A DNA stretch of 6,329 nt from assembly GCA_903831545.1 (NCBI GenBank), contig CAIKYI010000273.1, positions 1-6,329 of the forward strand. The letters run 5' to 3'. The position numbers and the translations under genes are program-made. Below the pieces are notes generated by a model. That model was not told the DNA's origin and made no database searches. It saw only the letters and a program-made list of their open reading frames with translations. Positions 1 to 5,913 of the stretch are shown piece after piece; the stretch's first letter is position 1, and the number at the start of each line of letters is the position of its first letter. The stretch comes from an uncultured Methylobacter sp. (lineage in GTDB: Bacteria; Pseudomonadota; Gammaproteobacteria; Methylococcales; Methylomonadaceae).

Positions 1-225
1 ATCTTTAATCTGACATTCAGGCAAATCTTCATTGATAATAATCAGACTTATCGCTTCGGGATTTTCGTAATATAGCCGGGTGATTTTATAAACTTCAGCA
101 CCATTAACGGCAAGTTCAAAATTATAAAAGCCCTTGTTCTGCAATTCCCCAATGATTCTTGCTACTGAAGCCTCATTAGTCTCAGCAATAACAATAACAT
201 CTTGTTTCTGTGACTCAAATAACAC
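1..225 (-). CDS. Receiver-like (CheY-fold) protein, N-terminal part, probably phosphorylation-deficient
   Basis: A 75-codon open frame starts at a GTG (225-223) and runs off the left edge, so only the N-terminus is visible. The start is chosen because GGAG lies 6 nt upstream. The peptide has the alternating pattern of a response-regulator receiver: a hydrophobic beta strand (DVIVIAET, residues 9-16), an amphipathic helix (17-31), a second strand (FELAVNG, 36-42), a helix, then a strand-plus-turn LIIINEDLP (61-69). In active receivers the turn reads DxxLP or DxxMP. Here the position of the phosphorylated Asp is Asn65, and the acidic pair after strand 1 is Ala14-Glu15. This suggests a pseudo-receiver that does not take a phosphate. 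The gene diverges from an HDOD signalling gene, so a shared regulatory role is possible but not shown. The rest of the protein and any output domain are outside the window. Confidence 0.6.
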   Translation of the reverse strand, partial: MLFESQKQDVIVIAETNEASVARIIGELQNKGFYNFELAVNGAEVYKITRLYYENPEAISLIIINEDLPECQIKD

Positions 226-264
226 AACAATCTCCAATAAGTATTATCACGCTTAATAATCAGG

Positions 265-284
265 TTTTAATCGGGACATTAAAA
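265..284. repeat. AT-rich inverted repeat in the divergent intergenic region
   Basis: TTTTAAT (265-271) and ATTAAAA (278-284) form a perfect 7-bp inverted repeat around a 6-nt centre, about 40 bp upstream of the leftward GTG start. It could be an operator or a hairpin in the leader of the receiver-like gene. In such AT-rich DNA it may also be chance. Confidence 0.3.
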
Positions 285-369
285 ACATTGATGACCGACC
301 ATTTGTCCTCACCGATTTAAAAGCCTACTTTTAATATTTTTATTGCTTCCGAGGCTCAAACTGTCTAAA

Positions 370-400
370 TTGACCACACCAACAATAATTTGTTTATATT
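370..400 (+). promoter_or_regulatory. Candidate distal sigma70 promoter of the HDOD gene
   Basis: TTGACC (370-375) is followed after 19 bp by TATATT (395-400). Five of six -35 bases and five of six -10 bases match the consensus, but the spacer is 2 bp longer than ideal. It would give a transcript with a leader of roughly 95 nt before the HDOD start. Confidence 0.4.
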
Positions 401-403
401 TAC

Positions 404-433
404 TTGTTTCACATTACCACGGGTCTTTATAAT
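404..433 (+). promoter_or_regulatory. Candidate proximal sigma70 promoter of the HDOD gene
   Basis: A perfect -10 hexamer TATAAT (428-433) has TTGTTT (404-409) 18 bp upstream. The predicted start near 440 leaves a leader of about 60 nt. That leader contains an 11-codon ORF (ATG 444, TAG 477-479) in the same frame as the HDOD gene. Confidence 0.5.
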
Positions 434-500
434 AAAAGACAACATGAAGTCTCTTTTGGACTACTTATTAAAAGTATAGACAATAATATTTAATTTTCTT

Positions 501-1340
501 ATGTTAGCCGCAATTTCTTCAAATTTAAAAATCTCAGATCTGTTCAAGGGCGATTTACAGCTGACTTCACCACCCAATATCTATTTTGAACTCCAAAGAA
601 CTATTGAAAACCCTGATAAATCAATTTCTGATGTGGGCTTTATCATTGAACAAGATAATGCGCTGTCCATACGGATGCTTAAAATAGTCAACAGTGCATT
701 TTTTGGACTTCCAGTGCCCATTGCCTCAATTAAACGAGCCGTATCCGTTATCGGTGTCAAGGCGTTACAAAACATGGTATTGGCTACCGTTGTAATTGAG
801 AAATTTTCCTCACTACCTGGAGGACTACTTTCCATACACGATTTTTGGGCAAGAAGTCTGCGCTGTGCGCTCCTTAGCAAAGAAATCAGCATCTATCGAC
901 ATAACAAACACGATCTTGATGCCATGTTTATTTGTGGATTATTACATGATATTGGCCAACTGGTTTTCTACCGGAGAATACCTGAATTAGCCCGTCAAAT
1001 TGGTCTTTTGGTAGAAGCAAGTTGTGACGATGAAATTGAAACGGAAAATAAGATTCTTGGATTTAATCATTATCAAGCTGGCGCTGAATTAGCAAGTTTA
1101 TGGCGGCTGCCAGAAATCATAACTGCAACCATCAGTCAACATAACCACCCTGAACCTACGAGTATGTTTGCAGATGCTGCCTCGATCATATCTTCGGCAA
1201 ATTATCTGTGCAAAATGGGCACTGATACCAGCAATACATCCATTTTATTCAACGACATACCCGCCGATATCTTAAGCAACATCATTGATGAGGTTGACAC
1301 TCAATTCGAAGCTGTTTTCAAACTTTTCTACTCTGTATAA
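501..1340 (+). CDS. HDOD domain signalling protein
   Basis: This 279-residue protein is almost entirely one HDOD (HD-related output) domain. HDOD domains are non-catalytic relatives of the HD phosphohydrolase fold, found in bacterial signalling and often linked to two-component or cyclic-di-GMP circuits. Visible family marks are the N-terminal segment with IVNSAFFGLP (62-71), the SIKRAVSVIGVKAL block (76-89), FWARSL (115-120), the HD signature GLLHDIGQLV with His149-Asp150 (146-155), GFNHYQAGAEL with His190 (187-197), and ISQHNHP (211-217) in place of the usual His-His. No GYP motif or second domain is present, so enzymatic activity is unlikely. ATG 501 is the only ATG before codon 60. It has no clear Shine-Dalgarno, and an in-frame TAG lies at 477-479. 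The gene is cytoplasmic by sequence, with no signal peptide or membrane segment. Its partner is unknown; the divergent receiver-like gene is the obvious candidate by position only. Confidence 0.9.
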   Translation: MLAAISSNLKISDLFKGDLQLTSPPNIYFELQRTIENPDKSISDVGFIIEQDNALSIRMLKIVNSAFFGLPVPIASIKRAVSVIGVKALQNMVLATVVIEKFSSLPGGLLSIHDFWARSLRCALLSKEISIYRHNKHDLDAMFICGLLHDIGQLVFYRRIPELARQIGLLVEASCDDEIETENKILGFNHYQAGAELASLWRLPEIITATISQHNHPEPTSMFADAASIISSANYLCKMGTDTSNTSILFNDIPADILSNIIDEVDTQFEAVFKLFYSV

Positions 1341-1375
1341 TCTCCACCGTCCGCTTTAGAGCAACTCCATTTAGA

Positions 1376-3646
1376 TTAAAAAATTATTACCTTATTCTCG
1401 TCGATTACTTGGCCTATGACACAGGCACTTAAGACCCCATTTTGAAGCAGTAACTCCAGGCAGTCTTTTGTTTGCTCGGCCGGGATTGAAAACAAAAGGC
1501 CGCCACTTGTTTGGGGATCAAAAAGCGCGGGAAAGCGTTGATTGCTTACATCATCGCTGAGTACAGCACTTAAGGACGTATAATTCTTGCTGGCAAGCGA
1601 TGCAAAATAATTTTTTTCAAACAACTCACAAACACCAGCAAATAAGGGAATAGACTGATAATCAATTTTAAGCCCTAACCCAAGTTCACTATTTTTCCCC
1701 AACATTTCAACCGCATGGCCCAATAAACCAAACCCGGTGATATCTGTGCAACCGGAAACAGCAAAACTTTTGATGATTTCCATGGCTGTTTTATTCGATT
1801 GCAGCATGCTTAAAAGTGCCTCATCCACCAGTTTACCATTGGCCTGACCCAGCATATTGGCGGCAAAGACCACGCCCGTCCCCAAGGGCTTAGTCAGTAT
1901 CAAACAGTTTCCTGCCTGGGTAAGCTGTTTTCTTAAAACCTGCTCCGGAGCTACTTCTCCCTGAACTGCAATTGAAATCGCAAATTCAGCCCCTTCACCG
2001 GTATGTCCACCGACAAGAGAAGTTCCGCTTTTGGTCAGAATATCCAGCACTCCAGACATCACCTGAAAAATATCTTCCTGATGAATCTTGTTGTTTGCAG
2101 GACCCAGTGTCAAGCCGACTTGCGCGGTCCTGGCAATGCCACCCATTGCATAAACGTCGCTTAACGCATGCTGGGTTGCAATTTGTCCGAACAAATAAGG
2201 ATCTGAAACAAACGAACGAAACTGATCAATACTTTGCAGGCACAGGGTATGCTCGGAAAACCGGGTTAACGCACAATCTTCGCCAGATTCAACACCCAAC
2301 AAAACAGCGTCATTTTTTGGAATATCGAGTTTATTCAGACTCAACATTAAGGTGGAAGCCGCCAGTTTACTGCCGCAACCACCGCAGGTATTGCTTTCCC
2401 AATCTTCAGGAATGAGTGTAATCAGGGGTATCGGTATGGCCTTGTCAAAATGCTGAGGTTTTATGTTAAAGATTTTGGCCTGAAAACGTTTCATAAAGCG
2501 TCGGTCGATTCCGTCTTTAACCATCCACAACAATGACGGCCACAGCCATCTGAGCATGGATGGACTATCTTGATGAACCACCGCTTTATGATCCCCAATA
2601 GTAATTAAAGACAACACGTTCTTTTTGGGATGAAAAGTTTTTAATTCGGTTTTCTCATTGAAAAAAGCGCGGATATTGTGCTCAAGTATCATTCCCTGTC
2701 GAACCGCATAAACACCTGCCTTCTTCAACGGCTTTGGAGAAAAGTGTATGCAATCTCCACTAGCAAACAGGTCATGTTGATTTTCAACCAACAGTTTTTC
2801 GCTGACTTTTACAAAACCGTCCGGATTAACCGGTAGCCCTGACTGCTTAAACCACAGCGGCGCGGAAGCATCTGTAGCCATTAGTACCCGATAAAAATCT
2901 TGGACATAAACGCGTCCTTTATCATCGTTAAACACCAACCCCGCTTCCTGTTCTAAAAGCACTGGAGTGTTTTGCAGGATTTTTATACCCAGGTCTTTAA
3001 GTGTTTTTGATAGCGTTTTTTGGGCGTTAAGATCTTTTGCCGAAACCAGGAAATCATGTCGATGTATTAGGCTTACTTCGGCGTTCCAGTTATTTTGCTT
3101 GATTAACATTTTAAGGATAATCGATATTTCAACGCCTGAGGCACCGGCGCCAACAACCGCTAACTTTAATGAATCGCGACCTTTGTAAGCGCTTAGATCA
3201 GCAATCAACCGATCCCAATGGGCGATAAACTTGGAAATCGGTTTTAGCGGAATCAGTTTTAACGACGCCTCAGGCGAGGATGTTGCTATGCTCTTAGGCT
3301 CAATACCCACGTTAATGGACGCACAGTCGTAACCCATTTCGGCCCTGTTTTCGAGCTGAATTTTTCTCCGTTGCGGATCAATGCCGATGATTTTGGCCTT
3401 AATAAAACGCTGGCCAAGTTCCTCGCAGATTCGTCGTAAATCAAAATGACATTGCTCATAGGAATAATAGCCCGCCAAATAACCGGGTATCATGCCAGAA
3501 TATGGCGAATGGGTCTGATCCGATATCAAGGTGATTCTAAGACCGCCTATCGGCTTCATGGACAACATCTTCAAGACTTGAATATTGGCGTGTCCACCGC
3601 CAAGTAAAACCAGGTCTGAAACAATGGGTGTTGGGTTATTTTTCAT
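1376..3646 (-). CDS. selD: Selenide, water dikinase fused to an N-terminal FAD/NAD(P) oxidoreductase
   Basis: The C-terminal part (about 418-756) is selenophosphate synthetase, which makes selenophosphate from selenide and ATP, yielding AMP and phosphate. The catalytic loop CGGCGSK (421-427) carries Cys424 (TGC, not a Sec codon) and Lys427. Metal/ATP-site acidic residues are seen in GED (Asp457), SID (Asp474), ALSDVYAMGG (Asp497) and TDITGFGLLGH (Asp635); DPQTSGGLL (710-718) is also typical. The N-terminal part (about 8-350) is a pyridine-nucleotide oxidoreductase of the NDH-2-like type: FAD loop LLGGGHAN (14-21), second nucleotide loop VVGAGASG (164-171) and the late FAD motif LFASGDC (293-299). 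No redox CxxxxC pair is seen. A Trp-rich linker (365-390) joins the halves. At 756 residues it matches the known fused form, against about 350 for stand-alone SelD. The start overlaps the mnmH end by 11 bp and has no clear Shine-Dalgarno, which suggests translational coupling. Supplying reduced selenium locally is an inferred role for the oxidoreductase half. Confidence 0.95.
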   Translation of the reverse strand: MKNNPTPIVSDLVLLGGGHANIQVLKMLSMKPIGGLRITLISDQTHSPYSGMIPGYLAGYYSYEQCHFDLRRICEELGQRFIKAKIIGIDPQRRKIQLENRAEMGYDCASINVGIEPKSIATSSPEASLKLIPLKPISKFIAHWDRLIADLSAYKGRDSLKLAVVGAGASGVEISIILKMLIKQNNWNAEVSLIHRHDFLVSAKDLNAQKTLSKTLKDLGIKILQNTPVLLEQEAGLVFNDDKGRVYVQDFYRVLMATDASAPLWFKQSGLPVNPDGFVKVSEKLLVENQHDLFASGDCIHFSPKPLKKAGVYAVRQGMILEHNIRAFFNEKTELKTFHPKKNVLSLITIGDHKAVVHQDSPSMLRWLWPSLLWMVKDGIDRRFMKRFQAKIFNIKPQHFDKAIPIPLITLIPEDWESNTCGGCGSKLAASTLMLSLNKLDIPKNDAVLLGVESGEDCALTRFSEHTLCLQSIDQFRSFVSDPYLFGQIATQHALSDVYAMGGIARTAQVGLTLGPANNKIHQEDIFQVMSGVLDILTKSGTSLVGGHTGEGAEFAISIAVQGEVAPEQVLRKQLTQAGNCLILTKPLGTGVVFAANMLGQANGKLVDEALLSMLQSNKTAMEIIKSFAVSGCTDITGFGLLGHAVEMLGKNSELGLGLKIDYQSIPLFAGVCELFEKNYFASLASKNYTSLSAVLSDDVSNQRFPALFDPQTSGGLLFSIPAEQTKDCLELLLQNGVLSACVIGQVIDENKVIIF

Positions 3647-4721
3647 GATGCAGTTGGGTCAAAAATTCAAAACACTCCTGCCAGGAGCCTTTAAACAATG
3701 TCTTTCGTGATTTTAAAGAAAGTGAATGCATATAAAGCTTATCATAATAGTGCGTCAGCAAGCGCTCAATCCAATCCAGATAAACGTCTGCAAAGTCTTC
3801 ATTCAGCGCATCGAATTGAAATGAGTGCCTCAATAGACTTTTAATGTTGTCGCACTCCAAACCACCCAGCTTATTTCTAATCCGTTCAACATTTTTTGCA
3901 AAGCTGATCTCCAATTCAGGTAACGGCATGCCAGCAGCAAACGGTGTTTGTATGTATTCCTTAAATATTTCCATGGCCCGAATTCGGGCGGATGTTTCGA
4001 TCATCACCATCGATGCAGTAGCCATTCGCGCATAGAACAGATCAGGCACATGACAACGGCCAATATTAGGGCTTTCATCCTCAAGCACAGTGTTATCGGC
4101 GACTTGATAAAGAGCTTGCGCCAGCTTGTTTTCAAACGTCGCCTGCTGCGGCTGGCTTGCGCCAAAATATGAGCCGAAAGCGCTTCCTCTGTGATTTGCA
4201 AGCGCTTCAAGGTCAACAATATGCCGGAGCTTATGAATCAAGCTGGTTTTTCCTGCTCCAGTCATGCCGGACAAAACAACAAAAGGGGCAGGATTTTCTA
4301 TGATCTTGAGCGCCTCATGCCTTAGACCTTTATAGCCGGATTCAACCCGAATAACGTCAAATCCGTTTTGATAGACCCAATCCTGGGCTAATCGTGATCG
4401 TAATCCGCCACGCCAGCAAAAGATCAGAGCAGGTTGTTGAGGATGGCTGTTAATCGACTCGCACCACTGCTGGATCATCCGGTCCTTGTAGTTACCGCTG
4501 ACCAACTTGTGCCCAAGCACCTTGGCGGCTTCAGAGCCTTCGGTCTTATAGGTGAGACCTACCTGATGACGATGAGCGTCTGAGAGGATCGGAATGTTTA
4601 AGGTATTGTCAAAGTGCGCCTTCGCATATTCGCTTTCTGATCTTACATCAATGACCGCCGCCAGTTTATTTGTGCTTAGTAGCCGAAATGACTCGGCTGC
4701 AGACATAGTAAGAGGTTTCAT
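3636..4721 (-). CDS. mnmH: tRNA 2-selenouridine synthase
   Basis: MnmH (SelU, YbbB) replaces the sulfur of 2-thiouridine at wobble position 34 of tRNAs for Lys, Glu and Gln with selenium, through a geranylated intermediate and using selenophosphate. The 361-residue length is close to the 364 of the E. coli protein. The N-terminal rhodanese domain (about 5-135) includes IDVRSESEY (24-32) and the active-site loop FCWRGGLRS (101-109) with catalytic Cys102. The second half is a P-loop domain: Walker A GMTGAGKTS (152-160), HRGSAFG (177-183) and LEDESPNIG (213-221), all matching MnmH blocks. It is the upstream gene of the operon with selD, its selenophosphate supplier, and overlaps it by 11 bp. ATG 4721 is the first start before the rhodanese domain and has no obvious Shine-Dalgarno; an internal ATG at codon 6 is possible. 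Cytoplasmic. Confidence 0.95.
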   Translation of the reverse strand: MKPLTMSAAESFRLLSTNKLAAVIDVRSESEYAKAHFDNTLNIPILSDAHRHQVGLTYKTEGSEAAKVLGHKLVSGNYKDRMIQQWCESINSHPQQPALIFCWRGGLRSRLAQDWVYQNGFDVIRVESGYKGLRHEALKIIENPAPFVVLSGMTGAGKTSLIHKLRHIVDLEALANHRGSAFGSYFGASQPQQATFENKLAQALYQVADNTVLEDESPNIGRCHVPDLFYARMATASMVMIETSARIRAMEIFKEYIQTPFAAGMPLPELEISFAKNVERIRNKLGGLECDNIKSLLRHSFQFDALNEDFADVYLDWIERLLTHYYDKLYMHSLSLKSRKTLFKGSWQECFEFLTQLHHEK

Positions 4722-4895
4722 AAATTTAATGGAGTAATAACTTACAACGTTACGTCTAAACTGAAATTGCTTAGCTTACAAAGCTAGTTACAAGATAGTA
4801 TTTTTTAACATAAACGCCATATCATAAAACATGGTCAAGCTATATTCAAAAACATACCAGGCTTTTGGGTAACGTAATTGCACTGCACGTCTTTT
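4722..4895. other. Intergenic region upstream of mnmH
   Basis: This 174-bp AT-rich gap must hold the mnmH-selD promoter if that operon is transcribed separately from the cysteine-rich gene. On the minus strand there is a TTGACC (4838-4833), but the hexamers 17-20 bp further on are poor -10 matches. A TACTAT (4800-4795) has no good -35. I therefore do not assign a precise promoter. I see no convincing intrinsic terminator after the cysteine-rich gene. Confidence 0.3.
4772..4786. repeat. Perfect inverted repeat upstream of mnmH, possible operator
   Basis: TAGCTT (4772-4777) and AAGCTA (4781-4786) form a 6-bp perfect inverted repeat around ACA, about 50 bp upstream of the mnmH start. The size and position suit a repressor site or a small leader hairpin. 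No known regulator motif was recognised. Confidence 0.35.
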
Positions 4896-5198
4896 TCACC
4901 TTCCCCGAGTACAAACGCCTTTAACACCACCCTGTTTTTGACAAACCGAACCTTGACCGCAATCCGTACTAAACGAACAAGTGTTGCCATAGGTACCATT
5001 GATATCAAGAGGAGAATTGACCGGCGGTTGGCGATCATTACTATTACCTGGCAAGATGCCACCTTCGCAAACACCATAGATTGCACCTGTTGCTTTTTGA
5101 CACCTGCTGCCGGGACTACAATCCGAATCAAACGCACATGCCATCACGGCAATAGGAAAAACCAGAACGACCAAGAATAGATATTTTAAAGTATTCAT
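4896..5198 (-). CDS. Exported cysteine-rich protein with two tandem four-Cys modules
   Basis: This is a 100-residue protein of unknown function. The N-terminus (1-20) is a signal peptide: a short basic start, a hydrophobic core (LFLVVLVFPIAV) and a VMA-C junction that fits signal peptidase I (after Ala20) or a weak lipobox with Cys21. The mature part has eight cysteines in two copies of one module: Cys21-27-33-44 and Cys74-80-86-96, both CxFxxDCxxGSxCQK...GVC, with spacings 5, 5 and 10 or 9. A Pro/Asn/Gly-rich linker (about 45-73) separates them. The even number and repeated spacing suggest disulfide-bonded mini-domains in the periplasm or outside the cell. The start is supported by AGAGG 5 nt upstream of ATG 5198. 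The long overlapping minus-strand frame around 4835-5137 is rejected because it lacks such features. A link to the selenium genes downstream is not indicated. Confidence 0.75.
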   Translation of the reverse strand: MNTLKYLFLVVLVFPIAVMACAFDSDCSPGSRCQKATGAIYGVCEGGILPGNSNDRQPPVNSPLDINGTYGNTCSFSTDCGQGSVCQKQGGVKGVCTRGR

Positions 5199-5533
5199 AA
5201 AGCCTCTTTTTAAAATTACGCACCCGTAACAAAATCAATAAACAGCACTCCTTTCAACCGGTCCCATTTTCGTTTAAAGGCATTTCCCTCTAAGGATATT
5301 TCTCCAGCGTGTACAGTCAGGAATGAAAGTAAATTTTGACATTTGAATTTCCTCGCACCTAATCCTCTGCAACAGTAAAGTGCGCTTAATTATTTTGCAA
5401 ACCATTGTCTCTATTATGCCAAGAAGCTTTGTTGGTTCATCCTCGAAAGGAATGCTTAATATAAGTCAGTTAACCTGTTTCCGAGGTTACTTTTAGAACC
5501 GTACCATACTAATTACTTCATTTATATAGGTAG
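5199..5533. other. Intergenic region without a convincing gene
   Basis: I find no ORF of normal size, tRNA or known RNA motif here. The stretch must contain the promoter of the cysteine-rich gene (minus strand). The best pieces I see, TTGATT with TAATTT close to that gene, are only 14 bp apart and not convincing. An imperfect inverted repeat joins CCTCG (5441-5445) and CGAGG (5482-5486) over a long loop. Two very short ORFs were noted: a 26-codon plus-strand one at 5416 without a Shine-Dalgarno, and a 22-codon minus-strand one at 5342-5274 with one. Confidence 0.5.
5274..5342 (-). CDS. Possible 22-residue peptide upstream of the cysteine-rich gene
   Basis: ATG 5342-5340 is preceded by GAGGA with about 7 nt spacing, a better ribosome site than several of the large genes here have. 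It opens a 22-codon frame ending in TAA (5276-5274). The peptide starts MSKFTFIPDC, ends RGKCL, and has two cysteines and a basic C-terminal half. It lies 75 bp upstream of the cysteine-rich gene on the same strand, so it could be a leader peptide. There is no family evidence, and chance is quite possible at this length. Confidence 0.2.
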   Translation of the reverse strand: MSKFTFIPDCTRWRNILRGKCL

Positions 5534-5573
5534 TTGACACAACTTGACACTGGCTCCGCATTAAAAGCATCAT
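5534..5573 (+). promoter_or_regulatory. Tandem TTGACAC repeat and candidate promoter
   Basis: TTGACAC occurs twice, at 5534-5540 and 5544-5550, with starts exactly 10 bp (one helical turn) apart. Each contains a perfect -35 hexamer. For the second copy, CATCAT (5568-5573) lies 18 bp downstream as a moderate -10 (four of six). Transcription would start near 5580 and read into the hairpins at 5610-5711. The repeat may also be an activator or repressor site. Confidence 0.4.
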
Positions 5574-5609
5574 GTTAAATATTAAGTCACAAAAAACAGC
5601 CATCCCCCC

Positions 5610-5711
5610 TATACTCGGCGCGGAGTATAAAAAGCCCAAATAATCTATCGATTATTTACTTGTTTTGGTCTTTAATCAGGGCAAAGCCTTTGATGCCCCT
5701 CTGATTTTTTT
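5610..5711 (+). ncRNA. Candidate structured leader RNA or small RNA (three hairpins)
   Basis: Three successive hairpins fill about 100 nt. Hairpin 1 pairs TATACTC (5610-5616) with GAGTATA (5623-5629) around GGCGCG. Hairpin 2 pairs AAATAATC (5638-5645) with GATTATTT (5650-5657) around TATC. Hairpin 3 (5674-5706) ends in a T run. A free GCCC (5634-5637) between the first two stems could pair with GGGC (5679-5682) in the third, giving a possible alternative fold. The array sits between the TTGACAC repeat and a small ORF with a good ribosome site. It could be an attenuator, a riboswitch-like leader, or an independent sRNA. I compared it by eye with the c-di-GMP-I and preQ1 consensus and saw no match. 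Structure and function are inferred. Confidence 0.45.
5674..5711 (+). terminator. Intrinsic-terminator-like hairpin upstream of the 57-codon ORF
   Basis: AATCA (5674-5678) pairs with TGATT (5702-5706), and GGGCA (5679-5683) with TGCCC (5694-5698). A 3-nt bulge lies on the 3' side and the loop is 10 nt. Seven T residues (5705-5711) follow, the first two inside the stem. It has the form of a rho-independent terminator reading right, only 28 bp before the ATG at 5740, so it would end transcripts before that gene unless prevented. Confidence 0.55.
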
Positions 5712-5739
5712 AGTAATTTGTTAATAATAAAGGTGAAAA

Positions 5740-5913
5740 ATGACTAATTCTATAAAAAAACATCACTTTCTGCTGAAATTGGCTCAACGGTTTATCTTCC
5801 GGATCGTGACGCCAAAATTACTGGACTTGCCTATTACAAGGCTGAAAAAAGAAATTTTGCCTTTGGCAACTAGCTTGAGGCCGAACAGAAATTTTTGGTG
5901 TACCCATGTTTAA
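5740..5913 (+). CDS. Small basic protein of unknown function, coupled to the cytochrome gene
   Basis: This frame of 57 codons starts at ATG 5740, with AGGTG ending 4 nt upstream, the clearest Shine-Dalgarno in the right half of the window. It ends at TAA 5911-5913. The stop overlaps the start of the cytochrome gene by 8 bp, a usual arrangement for translational coupling. The product is strongly basic (11 Lys/Arg, plus several His, against 2 acidic residues). It starts MTNSIKKHHF, has an amphipathic middle (about 10-45) and ends in NFWCTHV. There is no signal peptide, clear membrane segment or recognised domain, so I do not assign a function. The overlap and ribosome site argue that it is translated. 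Alternatives are a leader peptide needed only to start cytochrome translation, or a chance frame. Confidence 0.5.
   Translation: MTNSIKKHHFLLKLAQRFIFRIVTPKLLDLPITRLKKEILPLATSLRPNRNFWCTHV

Noticed and set aside
1341..1375. Bidirectional terminator between the convergent HDOD and selD genes
   Set aside because: Only 35 bp separate the stops and I find no GC-rich stem with a T run in either direction.
2375..2377. Selenocysteine at the SelD catalytic position
   Set aside because: The codon is TGC, so the residue is Cys424.
1972..2415. 147-codon plus-strand frame inside selD
   Set aside because: It lies antisense to the conserved SelD catalytic region and has no recognisable protein features.
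4835..5137. 100-codon minus-strand frame overlapping the cysteine-rich gene in another frame
   Set aside because: No signal peptide, no family resemblance and a biased Val/Arg-rich composition. The overlapping frame ending at 4896 has a signal peptide, a ribosome site and a duplicated module.
4878..5180. 100-codon plus-strand frame opposite the cysteine-rich gene
   Set aside because: Thr/Ile-rich composition without domains, read antisense to a well-supported gene.
5416..5496. 26-codon plus-strand ORF
   Set aside because: No Shine-Dalgarno, very short, no features; consistent with chance.
5674..5706. GGGCAAAGCC resemblance to part of a c-di-GMP-I riboswitch
   Set aside because: The second conserved segment and the overall two-helix arrangement are missing; the segment is better explained as a terminator stem.
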